Below, piece by piece: positions 21,302 through 32,158 of a stretch of DNA of 64,000 nt (positions are counted from its first letter, which is position 1; every line of letters begins with the position of its first letter). Made by a program: the position numbers and the translations under genes. The DNA lies in assembly GCA_019426215.1 (NCBI GenBank), contig CM033393.1, positions 23,252,591-23,316,590 of the forward strand. Reading direction: 5' to 3'. The notes beneath the pieces were generated by a model that was given only the letters and a program-made list of their open reading frames with translations, did no database searches and had not been told where the DNA came from. The stretch is from Buddleja alternifolia (Eukaryota > Streptophyta > Magnoliopsida > Lamiales > Scrophulariaceae).

Positions 21302-22807
21302 GAATACTTGTACAATCTTAGCTCTGACATGGGAGTGTCAATCGAACACCATGTGATGGTGGGAGCTTAAGATTGTAGGCACATCAGTGGAACTGATATG
21401 CTCGAACACAACTCGCATCGGTTCTGTCACATGGGTTTTCACTCTATGACTATCAATGACAGAACTGATTATGCGTAATAGGTATATGTGAACCTTTGAC
21501 CTGAAGTATCAGGCTGAAAATGCACTTGTGACGTCAAGTCTTTCACTAGAGTAGTTAGACCCAATTCACCCATTGGTGGGATCAACCTCGAAATGCGGAC
21601 TTGATGGGCAAGTGGTAGTCTTAGCAGATATCTAATATGGGATTTGTTCTCTCATAAGTGAATGAGAATGTACCCTATGTGATTATAGATAAATAGAGAT
21701 CAAAGTCTTTGGCCAAAGCAAAAGAGACGATTGTGCTAGGCACTTAATCGATATCAATAATCTCGTATTATTATAATTTATACATATGGTGAAATCCAAT
21801 GAGTTTGACATAACCATGACTCTCACTTGACCGGGGAACGTGAACAAAGGGTTTATATATATACAGTATTTATGATTGGAAGGTTGTGGAATGATCCATT
21901 CATTCGTATTTCATTTGGGCTACGAAGTGGGCCACATGACTGACTAGGTGTTACCCACTTCCTTTGGTTTGCTCTCATTGCCAAATAAAACGAACCTAAA
22001 GAGTCGCGCTAAAGAATTGATGAATAAAATTGAAAAGGTTTTTCTATTTTGTTTTTGGAGAGATTTAATTTATTGGAAAAATTAAATAATTAATTAATTA
22101 CTTATGGGATAAGATAACTAATTGAATGGATAAGATTAATTATTAGATAAATATATTAAAGAATTAATTTATCTAATTAATTTTATTATTTTATTAATTA
22201 ATTTATGTATTGGATAAAATAAATTCTTAATTGAATAAAGAATTAACTAAACAAAGCAAGAGAAAATTTTGGGCCCCATGTGGGGCGTCCTAGAGGACGC
22301 CAATTAGGGCTAGAAGGATGATTATGTTGGTCTCTTTTGCTTTGTCTTGGTTAATAAGTCATTGAGATATAAAATGCTTCTCTTGACTTTAACCTAGACA
22401 ACAATTTACAATTCATTCTAACTCTCCAAATAATAGAAAAAGAAAAATATCCTCCCCCTCTATACACACTAGCCGTCGCCCTATAGAGAAGAAAAAGCAA
22501 TTCTTTCATCATCAATTTGTGCATGATAATTTAGAGACAACGTGTTTCGTTGTTTGGATTTATTTACAAGAAACTTCAAGAAATCAAGACTTGAAGAATA
22601 TGAGGATTGAAGAATTCAAGGAGTTCGTCAATTCGTAGTTTTGAAGAAGAATTTGATTCTCCTACCACCTCACTTCAACGGGTAAGTTGAATTTATTCAT
22701 TGAAGCAATTTTAGATTCAATTATGCGATTGGAGAAACACTTTGGGTTTTATTCAAATTTTTGAAATCCTTCCGCCGCGTTTATGAGTTTTTTCGCGAAA
22801 CCCAACT
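21302..22807 (+). repeat. Ang-1 3' LTR, right part
   Basis: Resumes the LTR after SIRE-1. It contains the LTR landmarks in plus orientation: gttagacccaattcaccc, the ggtgttacccac block near 21950 and AT-rich TTAATTAATT runs. It ends GAAACCCAACT (22797-22807), where the Ang-5 LTR ends CCCAACA. A TATA-like TTTATATATATAC lies near 21852. Confidence 0.85.
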
Positions 22808-23733
22808 GTGGGTGACACCTTACCAGCACCATGGCCCCACATCATAGCCCAACCGAGTATGAAATGACTATGTTATTACGAACCTCTAGATTATGAATAC
22901 TGTATGAGTATAAGCCCTTCACAGACGTATCACAATCGAGTGAGAGTCATGGAATGTCAAACTCACAGGACTCGATGCTATGTTAAGAATCATAGTAACA
23001 TGAGATTACAGAACTACCCTCCGTGTCAAACACGAGTTAGTTCATGAGCTCTGGCCAGAGACTTTAATCACATTTACCCATGATAGCATAGGATACTTCT
23101 CATTTACTTTCTAGACAGTGAATTCCTTATTGCTAATCAGTTAAGACTGCTACTTGCGCATCAAGCCGCACTTCAAGGTTGACCCCACCAACGGGTAAAT
23201 TGGATCTAACTACTCTAATGACAGACCTGACGTCACAAGCACATCTTCAGCATGATTACTCAGGTCTGAGGCTCACGCATACTATCATAATCAGTAATCC
23301 AATCATTGACATTCAATGAGTAAAAACCCATGTGATCGGATTACTACGAGCCGTGTTCGAATACATTAATCCCATCAATGTATCTATGACACAAACTCCC
23401 ACTATCCTATAGTGTTCGACTGACACTTCCTATCAGAGCATGTGTCGTACAAGTCCAAACAAATCCCAATGCGTAATTGATGATTCTTTGACTTGCGAAC
23501 CATTTAAGTGATCAAGTACCAAACTTTCCAGTGCTTATCTCCTTAACTACTATAAGGAGTGGAAGGTCTGCCTTAATTCACATGGACTTATTATTCATTC
23601 AAGTCTGATAGTTGACATTAAGACTTATACGAACAATATGTTAAATACCTTTCTATTAGTTAAGGGTTGTGCAATATAAATTAGTGCCTTATATTCTAAT
23701 CGCCTCGTTGGCATCGAGGACACTTTCCCAACA
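22808..23733 (-). repeat. Ang-2 LTR fragment (minus strand)
   Basis: Reverse complement of the U3-side half of an Angela-type LTR, from gtgggtgacacc to CCCAACA at 23727-23733. The next bases to the right, ATCTCCCACTTGCATTC, read on the minus strand as a purine tract abutting the LTR. This is therefore the 3' LTR of a minus-strand element, cut by Ang-1 on its left. Confidence 0.85.
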
Positions 23734-24260
23734 ATCTCCCACTTGCATTCTATGCCAATTGGTATATAATACCTATCTTCTAAAGATGTCACTTTAGCAC
23801 CGCCTGTGATAGTGGCTTAGTAAGTGGATCAGCCATGTTATTGGCTGAGGTTCATTTTCTACAAGGCTATATTTCACTTTCAAACGATCTCTTAAAAGAA
23901 GTTGTATCTCTCAGCGTGTCTGGATTTGTGAGACCTTGGTTTCCTAGTTTACGCTTTAGCTCCATTTCATCACAGTAAAGTGATAAATGCAAACTCCACG
24001 CTAGGGACCAATATAAGTTCTACCACGAACTTCAGATCCAAACAAAATTCCTTGACCACCTCTAAGGCTCCAAGGCAATTTTATATTTATTCTCAGTAGT
24101 GGAATAATTTACTTGGAAATCTTCCAGGTTACGACTTCACAGTTGAGGGTGAATACAAACCCAAAGTGGAATTCTTTGTCAGACTTAAAATCCGAGTAAG
24201 TGTAAATTTCTTTGAGACAACCAACAAGATTATCCTTTTCAGGACTTAGCCTCTAGATTC
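23734..24260 (-). pseudogene. pol: Ang-2 RNase H remnant (minus strand)
   Basis: Minus-strand remnant of the end of copia pol. The stretch near 23880-23930 reads on the minus strand like the RNase H tail (a SHKSKHAERYNF-like string, compare SHQRSKHIRRRYH in Ang-3). It is full of stops and frame changes. Only the last part of RNase H can be recognised. It ends before the GC-rich stretch at 24280. Confidence 0.6.
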
Positions 24261-25155
24261 TTTACCTTTGCCTTTTATACGTAGGTGATGCTGTTCGTGC
24301 AACGGCGACAACAGCGGCTACTGAACAGCATCACGCTGCATGCGGTGCTGGCGTGCACAAGCTGCCAATAGCGCCACTCCTTGGCCACGTGACGGCGCAC
24401 GATGGCGGCTTTCAGGCCGCCTCGTGATTTTGACCTAGGGGTCGATATGTGTTTTCCCCAATTTTCAAATGTTTTTCGTGACAATTGCATTTTAGGCCTT
24501 GGGTCATTTTTTGCAATTAAATTAAAAATGCAACCCTAATTTGTGAATTTGTAAAGTTTTGAATCTCAAATTGAAATTATTTAAGGTTTATTCTAAAATT
24601 GGATTTGCAAAATTGGAATCGTTTTATTTGATTTTGAGAAAATAAAATGGAATTTATTAATTTTCGGAATTGAATAAAAATTGGGTTTTGAAAAATCTTT
24701 TTAGACTAATTTGAAAAGTGTGACTTTTCCTGGAAATTTCTAAAATTAGTTTTTAGAAATTAGAGTCTTTGGATCCATTAATTAATTAGATCATCTTTAA
24801 TTAAAAACGGTGAATATTAATTCATATTTGCATGATAGCATATTTTTGTGATTATGTGGTGATCCGGGTCGAACCATAGACTAGTTGTTTTATAATTTGA
24901 AGTCCTTAGATTATAATGGTCAACACCTTGGTGGTTCGGGGTGTTTAGATAGTGGCTTGACTAAGATCACATTTACCGTTTTATGCATGATTACTTATTT
25001 TTCTTATGTTATGAATGTTATGCATGATCACCTAAGAAAGATAAGTAAGTGAAAAATTGTGAGACCTTGTGTTGAAAAACCCCTTAATCCATATTAAGCC
25101 CTTAAGTGGATAAATAGGGGGGCTCGGGAGCTCCTTGATTAGGTCTAGTGCCTTC
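24261..25155. other. Leader-like DNA with GC-rich island and 12-bp inverted repeat
   Basis: No gene supported. A GC-rich island (about 24280-24430) sits in otherwise AT-rich DNA, as in the leaders of Ang-4 (40320-40870) and Ang-5 (43440-43600), so this is probably the leader of another copia element, orientation uncertain. It contains a perfect inverted repeat: GTGATGCTGTTC (24285-24296) against GAACAGCATCAC (24323-24334), with a 26-nt loop. It ends where the Ath-1 LTR begins. Confidence 0.5.
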
Positions 25156-26344
25156 TGATAAGCTTGAGTTTTACGTGTTTTAGAGCCCGATAATTGTTTG
25201 ATTTAGAGTCGATTATGAGTGATTTTTACCACTTGTGGCTTTGATAAGTTTGTTAAATGAGTACAGGGGTAAAAACCTAACAATCGAGCGAAAGGAGCAG
25301 AAAAACACAAATTTTCTACACTGCCTTCACAGTCTGGACGTGGGAAAAATGCAGTCCGGACGTGAGAGGCGGCTGGACGAGTTTTGGAAAGTTTTCATTC
25401 CTAATTCAACTAGGAGACCTGGAGATCATCATCTATAAATACATCCTCTTCCAACATCATTAGGGTTCGAAATTTTCAGCTTTGGAAGAGAGTTGGAACC
25501 AAGAAACGTGCAAGACGAAGAGAACGATGATTCTACACGAATTCATCAATTCGTAATAGGGAGAATTTTATTTTCTAGATTATTTGTCTATGAATAATTC
25601 TACGATTTTAGTTATTTTTCCAATTATGAGTATGAACTAATTTACTTAAACTAAGGCCATGTGAATGCCAATTTTATGAGTTTATATATATGAATTGATT
25701 GTTTGTCTTAATTCAACTATTGCTTTGTGTCTTAGTTTTATGCTTTTATTCCAATCGCATGCCTGATCAACATATGCTTGCTAATTAGCCTAGTTTATGA
25801 TTCGAGAGAATATAGATTAGGGCTCAAAGGAATTAACACATCATCCGAAAAACATGACGAATTGCTCCTAGAGATAGGTATAGATTTCTGGGTGCTGTTA
25901 GCTGGATTAATCTGGGGAAATTCTAAAGCGTGAAAGCATGGTTAATGATTTGATTCTCGGATAGAATTATTTAGAGAATCGTCACCTAATCATAGGATTA
26001 TTACGGCCGAGAGATCGGGTGGTAATTAATTAAGGTTTTTTCCACCAAAGCAATAGTAGTCTAATAATTCGAATAATCACTCATATATATTAACGAGTAA
26101 TAACGGTTGAAGCATGTGCCTTAGTTGCTTTCTCACATAAGAATCTTAATCAATTTGTCAAGTATCGTTTTCACTTTTTCATTGTCAATTAATCATCCTC
26201 TTTTGATTTCATTTTAATTGCTTTTAACTTGTTAAGTTAAAATACGAGTCTCTGTGGGTTCGACATCCCGAACTTAAAATCCACTTTATTACTACACACT
26301 ACCAGTCCACTTGCTGTGCAAACACGTAAGGATTTTTCGTGTCA
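25156..26344 (+). repeat. Ath-1 5' LTR
   Basis: About 1.19 kb, from TGATAAGCTTGAG to CGTGTCA. It matches 30690-31256 over the length the two share. A TATA box (CTATAAATA, 25433-25441) lies about 280 bp in; the 3' LTR has it at 30967-30975. Upstream of the TATA box are two copies of a GTC(C/T)GGACGTG motif (about 25333 and 25351). Confidence 0.85.
25433..25441 (+). promoter_or_regulatory. TATA box of the Ath-1 LTR
   Basis: CTATAAATA is conserved in both LTRs and stands about 30 bp before a TC-rich stretch. It is the only good TATA match in the first 400 bp of the LTR. Confidence 0.6.
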
Positions 26345-26349
26345 AGTTT

Positions 26350-26368
26350 TTATCGCCGTTGCCAGGGA
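26350..26368 (+). promoter_or_regulatory. Degenerate Asp-tRNA primer binding site of Ath-1
   Basis: TATCGCCGTTGCCAGGGA lies a few bases after the LTR. Athila and Tat elements use TGGCGCCGTTGCCGGGGA (Asp-tRNA); this copy differs at a few positions. Confidence 0.65.
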
Positions 26369-26504
26369 ATTGTTTTGTTTTAGTTTATAAGTTTATTGCA
26401 ATTTTTAGTTTACTTGCTTGTTATCGTTTTATTATTAATTTTATTTTCTAACTTTGAATTTCTGTGATTTGCTTCGTTATTTAAACAGGGTGTCTTTGTG
26501 GTGA

Positions 26505-27955
26505 ATGACCCGAGCCTCCAGACAGGCTTTGGAAGAATTTGAACCCAAAATCGAATGAACATTTCGAGCAAACTTCAGGAATCGAGCTATAGCTGGAAAT
26601 CTTCCTGACATCAATCTCCCAGAGAACAGGGAATGGTTTCGAAACCTGTTTCAAGCTATACAACCAGCACCTCCGGCACCACCTGCATCTGTTCGCGGTA
26701 ACCAACCCCCCGTGTACACACTACGTCGGGGCCTGTTGTGATCCCCAATTTTGCCACGCCAAACTTCCACATTCCACCTCACATGTTCAGCATGGTTCAG
26801 GCTGAACAATTTTATGGTGATCCGAAAGAGTCGCCTCAGGACCATCTGCAGCACTTCGAGAATGTGTTATCTACCATGCAATTTTACCCAAGAGAACTTG
26901 ATGCCATCCGCCTCCGATTATTACATTTTTTGCTTAAGGATAAAGGGACTTTGTGCTACAAGTCGTTGCCCCCACAATCCATTGAAACATGGGAAGAGTT
27001 AGTCGAGGAGTTTCTCAACAAGTTTTTCCCTCCATCAAGGATTAACGAGTTAAGAAGCGAGATCAAGGGTTTTAAGCAAAAATGGGATGAATCGTTAGCA
27101 TCAGCATGGGCAAGATACAAGAGTCTGCTTCGAAAGGGCCCCGATCACAACTATTCAAGAGACGAGCGAGTGCTACACTTCTTTAATGGAGTCGGGTCTC
27201 GGATTCGTCACAGACTTAATGCAGGAGCCGGTGGTGATCTTTTAGGTCTCGATAGCAGAACAGTGTGGGCTAAACTAGAGCATATGGCACGGGAGGATGA
27301 ACTGTACTCTGAAGATGACGATGAGTTTCCTCCACAATCCCGAAGGGTTGCTGTTGCTCAAGAGGTAGAACAAGATGTTAATCTAGAGGTAGAGCCAGCC
27401 ATTGGTGATGCGAACTATGTCGAAAATTCAAACAAACCTCAATTGAGCTTCCACATACCCGAGAATTTTCTGAAAAGGTCAAATCCGGCACAAAATGCAC
27501 AACAAGGCATCTACCAAGCACCGAGACCGCTGTTTAACAACAATAAAACTCAAAGGCCTGGAAATTTTAAGCCACAGGGTCAAGTTCCAAGACCTCCGAC
27601 TGTCGAAGAAAGATTGGAGGGTCACATGCAAAAGTCGGACGAATCATTCGCGGGGCTTCGATTGATGTTACAGGGTGTTATGACGGGAATGAAAGAGATG
27701 CAACACCAATTTGCACGATTATCGGCTGATGCGGGTGAAAGAGCACCTGGGACACTGCCGAGCGATACAGAGAAGAATCCAAAGGAACAGTGTCATGCCG
27801 TTACCCTCCGTAGTGGCAAAGAAGTGACAAATGCACCTCCCCAGCAGCCAACGTCCGACATGAAGAGGGCAACATCCGAACATTGGAAAATCTCGAGGAT
27901 TCGCACACACTGCCTTCACAGTCCGGACGTGGCCAGAACCCAGTCCGGACATTGA
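26505..27955 (+). pseudogene. gag: Ath-1 gag (Athila type), one stop and one frame shift near the N-terminus
   Basis: Particle-forming Gag. The start ATG 26505 reads MTRASRQALEEF, then meets TGA at about 26556 (probably from CGA), continues in frame, and shifts frame near 26728. From 26738 the frame is open for 405 residues to TGA 27953-27955. The retrotransposon gag domain is clear: MVQAEQFYGDPKESPQDHLQHF, then FFPPSRINELRSEI and WARYKSLLRKGP. An acidic region and a Pro/Asn-rich tail follow. The last 25 residues are read through LTR-like sequence (see 27905-27995), so the natural frame probably switches to that of the protease before 27955. Confidence 0.8.
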
Positions 27956-27995
27956 CTGGTCAACGTACGAACGTGGGGAAATCCACAGTCCGAAC
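27905..27995 (+). repeat. LTR-like motif block inside the Ath-1 internal region
   Basis: The string CTGCCTTCACAGTCCGGACG is found here and, with one change, in the LTRs (about 25319 and 30854). Three GTCCGGAC or GTCCGAAC motifs fall in this block. GTCCGGAC is its own reverse complement. Confidence 0.75.
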
Positions 27996-28896
27996 GTCAG
28001 AGGCAGAACAAAATTCTTCTGAAACTTTATCTAATTCTTCTTCTAAACCAGTTGAAATACGTCTCCCCTTCCCCCTCGCACATAAAAAGAATAAAAAAGA
28101 AATGGATAAGAGCTTTCTTAGGATCTTAGAAATTCTTTGAGAAGTTAGAATTAACATTCCTTTTATCGATGCGATTTTGCAGATGCCCAACTATATTAAG
28201 TTCTTCAAGGATATTCTCTCAAATAAGCAAAAGTGGGAAGGGAATGAAATGGTATGCTTGACTGAAGCATGCTCAGCATTGGTATTAAACAAGTTGCCAA
28301 CGAAACTCAAGGATCCGGGGAGCGTCGCAATTCCTTGCAAAATTGGGGAACTCAAATTTGACCGAGTGTTGTGTGATTCGGGAGCCAGCATAAATCTACT
28401 CCCCTATTCGTTGTTCAAGAAATTTGGCTTGGGAAATCTGAAACCAACTTCGATGAGCCTTCAACTTGCAGATCGATCGATAAAACGCCCAAAAGGAATC
28501 CTTCAGGACATGATCGTGCAAGTCGACAAGTTTTACTTCCCAGTGGACTTCGTGGTTCTAGAGATGGATGGAGATACTGATGTTCCTCTGATCCTACAAA
28601 GACCTTTCCTAGCCACTGGTAAGGCCAAGCTCAACATTGGCGAGGGTAAGTTGACATTAAAGGTAGGAGAGGAAAGAGTTATATTCGATGTTTATGATAA
28701 TAAGAAACAATCTACGGATAATCCTACTTGTTTAAATGTCGATGCTCTTAACCCTTTGATTGATGAGAAATGTCAGAGTGGCAAGGCTAAAGGTGCTCGT
28801 GAGTTGGATGAGGACATTCCCATTAAGAAAGGGGACAAGGTGAGTAAAGAAGATACATGTATGAAAGATATTAAACAATGTCAAGGTGTTCGTTGA
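27956..28896 (+). pseudogene. Ath-1 protease region
   Basis: Aspartic protease of the Athila polyprotein. The frame is open from 27883 to a TGA at 28138-28140, and continues in the same frame from 28141 to 28896 (INIPFIDAI, then PNYIKFFKDILSNK). The catalytic motif is CDSGASINLLP (about 28371). VPLILQRPFLATGKA (about 28582) is the second conserved block. After 28896 the homology continues in another frame to 29095. The usual next domain, reverse transcriptase, is not there. Confidence 0.85.
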
Positions 28897-29095
28897 AATT
28901 GATAAACACGAAAAACCTCAAGATAAGTGGAGGAAGCTTTCCACTATAAATCTATTCGATCCGGACGACGCCACTCGGGTAATACATGGAAGAAGGGGTT
29001 CAAGTTGCAATTTGGCAACAAGAAGGGGTGTGCAACCAGAGGATAGGGAGAGAAACGACAAAGATATTGTCGTGTTGAATGGGCCACCCATTTAA

Positions 29096-30673
29096 ACCTC
29101 AAAGAGCGAAACAGTCAAGCTATTGACTATAAACGAGCGCTTCTTGGGAGGCAACCCAAGTTTGTAAGTTTTTTTTTTGTTTTCTAGTTTTTTTGTTTTG
29201 CTTAGTTTTTCTTAGGTTTCCTTTCTGTTTATTTTTCTAAGTATGCACTTTTGGCATGTGTCTATTTCTGCTTGATGGTTTAGTTTTTTGAGTATACTGA
29301 GCATGGATAGTAGCATTTTCTCATTGTTTTGAAATGCATATGAGATGAAGGATTGTTTTTTCAGCATCCTTGGTTGTAAGTACTCCTTTTACCCTTTTTC
29401 GTGGTTTAAGTTTAGATGCAACATTGAGGACAATGTTAAATTTAAGTTTGGGGGTGTTGTTAGGTAGTGCTTAGTTATATTCATGTTTTGTGGTTATACT
29501 GAGAAATTCAAGAAAATCGAGCATGAAATTTTTTTTTAGTCCCCAATTGTTGCAATGAAACTGATTAACTTGAATTTGATGGCATAATGTCGTGACTTAT
29601 ATTTGAATTCAATGCAATACACATGTCTTTACTTTGCTCGTGGGATCCTAGATGAGAGTAGAATTTCCTTAGATGAAGCACAAATGCACAATAAGTTGAG
29701 GGTAGAGGAGTTAAGTGGATAATCATTCTGAAACACTTAAGGAATTTCTCCCGGAAATATTGACTTAGATTCTTCTTAAGGTCATGAGTGGAGTAGTTGC
29801 TTCATATGCCTAATAATTAATGAATAAGGTTGATAATTGGTATAACTATAAAGTCAGACTAATATGTACTGGAGGTGAAAAATTACATGCCTATAAACTG
29901 TACTGTTATGCTAATTTGAGCTAAGCTCAAGCCAATTAAAGTTGAAAGTGAATGAAAGGTCTAGTTTTATTTCGTGACCCTTGGCACTCGAGTGATTGAA
30001 TCCTTAAGGAGTGTCTGGACACTTAATGCCCTAAAACTATCTAGTTTGGGAGTCATTGGTTTAAAACTCGATACATGGGTGTCATAGAAAGCCTAAATGA
30101 ATAGAACATTGCACACGACTGAGCCTTAATGAATTTAAATGGAAGTTTCATGTGAAGTTTAAAGTTTAAATGGTTTAAGTGATGAAATGTAAGTGGATTT
30201 GAAGTTTTCTATGAGGCTTGTGCTTTAGGATTGATCGAAGGTTAATAGATATGGGAGAAAATCTGAAATTTGGTAAGGATGCCACTTGATTATAATGCCT
30301 TAGACTTACAATCACTACACCCTTTGGAGATTTTTATTCAAGTCAAGGTGTAACATGAGCGAGTCTTGGATATGTGTATATAATTGTGAGCTTCAATGGT
30401 CGATTTTTATGCCATTGTTTTCTTGTTGATTAAGTTGATTTGTGTTGATAAAGGGACTGAAATTTGGTTAGATTTTGTGGGTATATCATCTGCAAACCCT
30501 CACGAGACAACACTCGTCCTCCTTTGGTAAAATTGAGGTTTAACGGCTTGTTGCATACGCTAAATGCAATCGTGATCTCTACGAAAGTGAGCTTTGTTTT
30601 TTTTTTTTTCTTTATCGTGGTGTTGTGTAAGTCTTAGTTTTCTTTTGTTTAAATTGCTCGGGGACGATCAATG
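29096..30673 (+). other. Ath-1 non-coding region in place of RT/integrase
   Basis: About 1.6 kb without a supported gene. Near its start (29137-29165) is GCGCTTCTTGGGAGGCAACC, a block typical of the end of Athila coding regions, containing the small hairpin CTTGGG/CCCAAG (29143-29160). The rest is T-rich with no frame, no RNA gene and no match elsewhere in the window. Confidence 0.6.
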
Positions 30674-31256
30674 TTTAGTTTGGGGGTGTTGATAAGCTTG
30701 ACTTTTACGTGTTTTAGGGCCCGATAATTGTTTGATTTAGAGTCGATTATGAGTGATTTTTACCACTTGTGGCTTTGATATGTTTGTTAAATGAGTACAG
30801 GAGTAAAAACCTAACAATCGAGCAAAAGGAACAGAAAAACACAAATTTTCTACACTGCCTTCACAGTCCGAACGTGGGAAAAATGCAGTTCGGACGTGAG
30901 AGGCGGCTGGACGAGTTTTGGAAAGTTTTCATTCCTAATTTAACTAGGAGACCTGGAGATCATCATCTATAAATACATCCTCTTCCAACATCATTAGGGT
31001 TCAAAATTTTCAGCTTTGGAAGAGAGTTGGAGCTAAGAAACGAGAAAGACGAAGAGAACAACGATTCTACACGAATTCATCAATTCGTAATAAAGAGAAT
31101 TTTATTTTCTAGATTATTTGTCTGTGAATAATTCTAGGATTTTAGTTGTTTTTACAATTATGAGTATGAACTAATTTACTTAAACTAAGGCCATGTGAAT
31201 GCCAATTTTATGAGTATATATATTTGAATTGATTGTTTGTCTTAATTCTATTATTG
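30674..31256 (+). repeat. Ath-1 purine tract and truncated 3' LTR
   Basis: AGTTTGGGGGTGT (ending 30689) is the purine tract, and the LTR starts at 30690. It follows the 5' LTR closely to about 31256 (ATTCTATTATTG), then breaks off, roughly half-way through, into unrelated sequence belonging to Ang-3. Confidence 0.85.
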
Positions 31257-31660
31257 CCTAAGACCATGAGTCGTGGGACTCCCTGAGCACAGTTATTGAG
31301 TGAGAATTTGATGGGTCATACTTAAACACAGATTAGTGTACGGTTGCATCGTGTGCTCGGGACGTACATGAAATGTGAGGCAAACATCTCGAGAACCACA
31401 TGGATGTGGATGGAGTCGTTGTGCTTGTTCAATGTCGCAGCCCATTGACCATGAGTCGTGGGATGAGGTTGGGGCATTTGACACTCGAGCCCACTGGAGA
31501 TTTTGAATTTCCCGTATTCTGTCAATTTAGGGTGATGAATTTCGTAAAGTTAAGTGGGAAAACACATATATATTTAACATTCCTTAATTGCATGTGAATC
31601 TATGTGAGAACTGAATGCTAATGATCATTTTTCGTCTATCGCATTTTACACAGTATTATT
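31257..31660 (+). other. Ang-3 leader remnant with repeated 17-mer
   Basis: Non-coding. GACCATGAGTCGTGGGA occurs at 31262-31278 and 31447-31463. The spacing and the position before gag recall the hairpin module of the other leaders, but I could not find convincing stems, and the first copy touches the truncation point. Confidence 0.5.
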
Positions 31661-32158
31661 ATGGATATCATTTATACTTGTCTATGGATTCTCAAAAGAA
31701 ACAAGTTTAATGGCTCGAAATACACCTATTGGCGTTTGGCTCTAGACGTGTATCTCAAGGTTAAGAGTCTTGACTATATATTCAAAGGAGAAATCCTGCC
31801 TAGACCTAAACCTGCAACTTGTGCTCGTACTTTGGAGTACTGGACAAAGCAAATCAATGATGAGGCTTATGTTCGATCTTTCATATTATCTATGATGTCT
31901 GATCATATGATTGAGAGATATGGAAAGATCAAACTAGCCAAGGATATCGCTGATGAGTTGGAGAGAACATTTGGAGACAAAACGCCAAAGGGTGGTTACC
32001 TTCATTGCCATGGGATGGAACACTTGAGTAAGGATTGTCTTGCTACCTTCAAAAGCCACAAAGAAGGTGTGTTTATTGTTGAGGTTAATTTGTCGATTAA
32101 CCATGCTTCTTGGGTGTTTGACACCGGATGTGGTACTCACCTTTGCAATTACTTGTAG
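31661..32158 (+). pseudogene. gag: Ang-3 gag and start of protease, internally deleted
   Basis: An open frame of 165 residues fuses the N-terminal part of Gag (YWRLALDVYLKVKSLDYIF; LSMMSDHMIERYG), half of a zinc knuckle (CHGMEHLSKDC) and the protease start (WVFDTGCGTHLCN). In related elements these lie well over 100 residues apart, so a large in-frame deletion removed the middle of Gag. The first residues of the open frame are probably not the true start. Confidence 0.75.

Larger units (their letters stand above)
2596..22807 (+). mobile_element. Ang-1: Ty1/copia retrotransposon (Angela/BARE-1 type), 5' truncated, split by SIRE-1
   Basis: Plus-strand copia element: leader with three hairpins, gag, protease, integrase, reverse transcriptase, RNase H, purine tract and 3' LTR. 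The LTR starts TGTTAGGATTATGCCCTC, which resembles the LTR start known for BARE-1/Angela, so I place it there tentatively. The 5' LTR, primer site and first part of the leader are absent. SIRE-1 (7183-21296) sits inside the 3' LTR. The LTR ends near 22807 inside an older minus-strand LTR. GTGGG (22808-22812) is a candidate right target duplication, but its partner is lost with the 5' end. Confidence 0.85.
25156..31256 (+). mobile_element. Ath-1: gypsy (Athila-type) element with gag and protease but no RT or integrase
   Basis: LTRs start TGATAAGCTTGA at 25156 and 30690. Between them are a degenerate Asp-tRNA-like primer site, a gag of Athila type, an aspartic protease with CDSGASINLLP, about 1.6 kb of non-coding DNA and a purine tract. 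RT, RNase H and integrase are absent, so it is non-autonomous, like the gag-only LTR elements described in plants as TR-GAG. The 3' LTR breaks off at about 31256, where Ang-3 begins, so a right target duplication cannot be checked. Confidence 0.85.

Noticed and set aside
21302..22807. Separate solo LTR to the right of SIRE-1
   Set aside because: It is the second half of the Ang-1 LTR: the bases before 7178 and after 21301 join into one LTR through the ACTTC duplication.
26481..26854. Minus-strand frames over Ath-1 gag
   Set aside because: Shadows of the real plus-strand gag.
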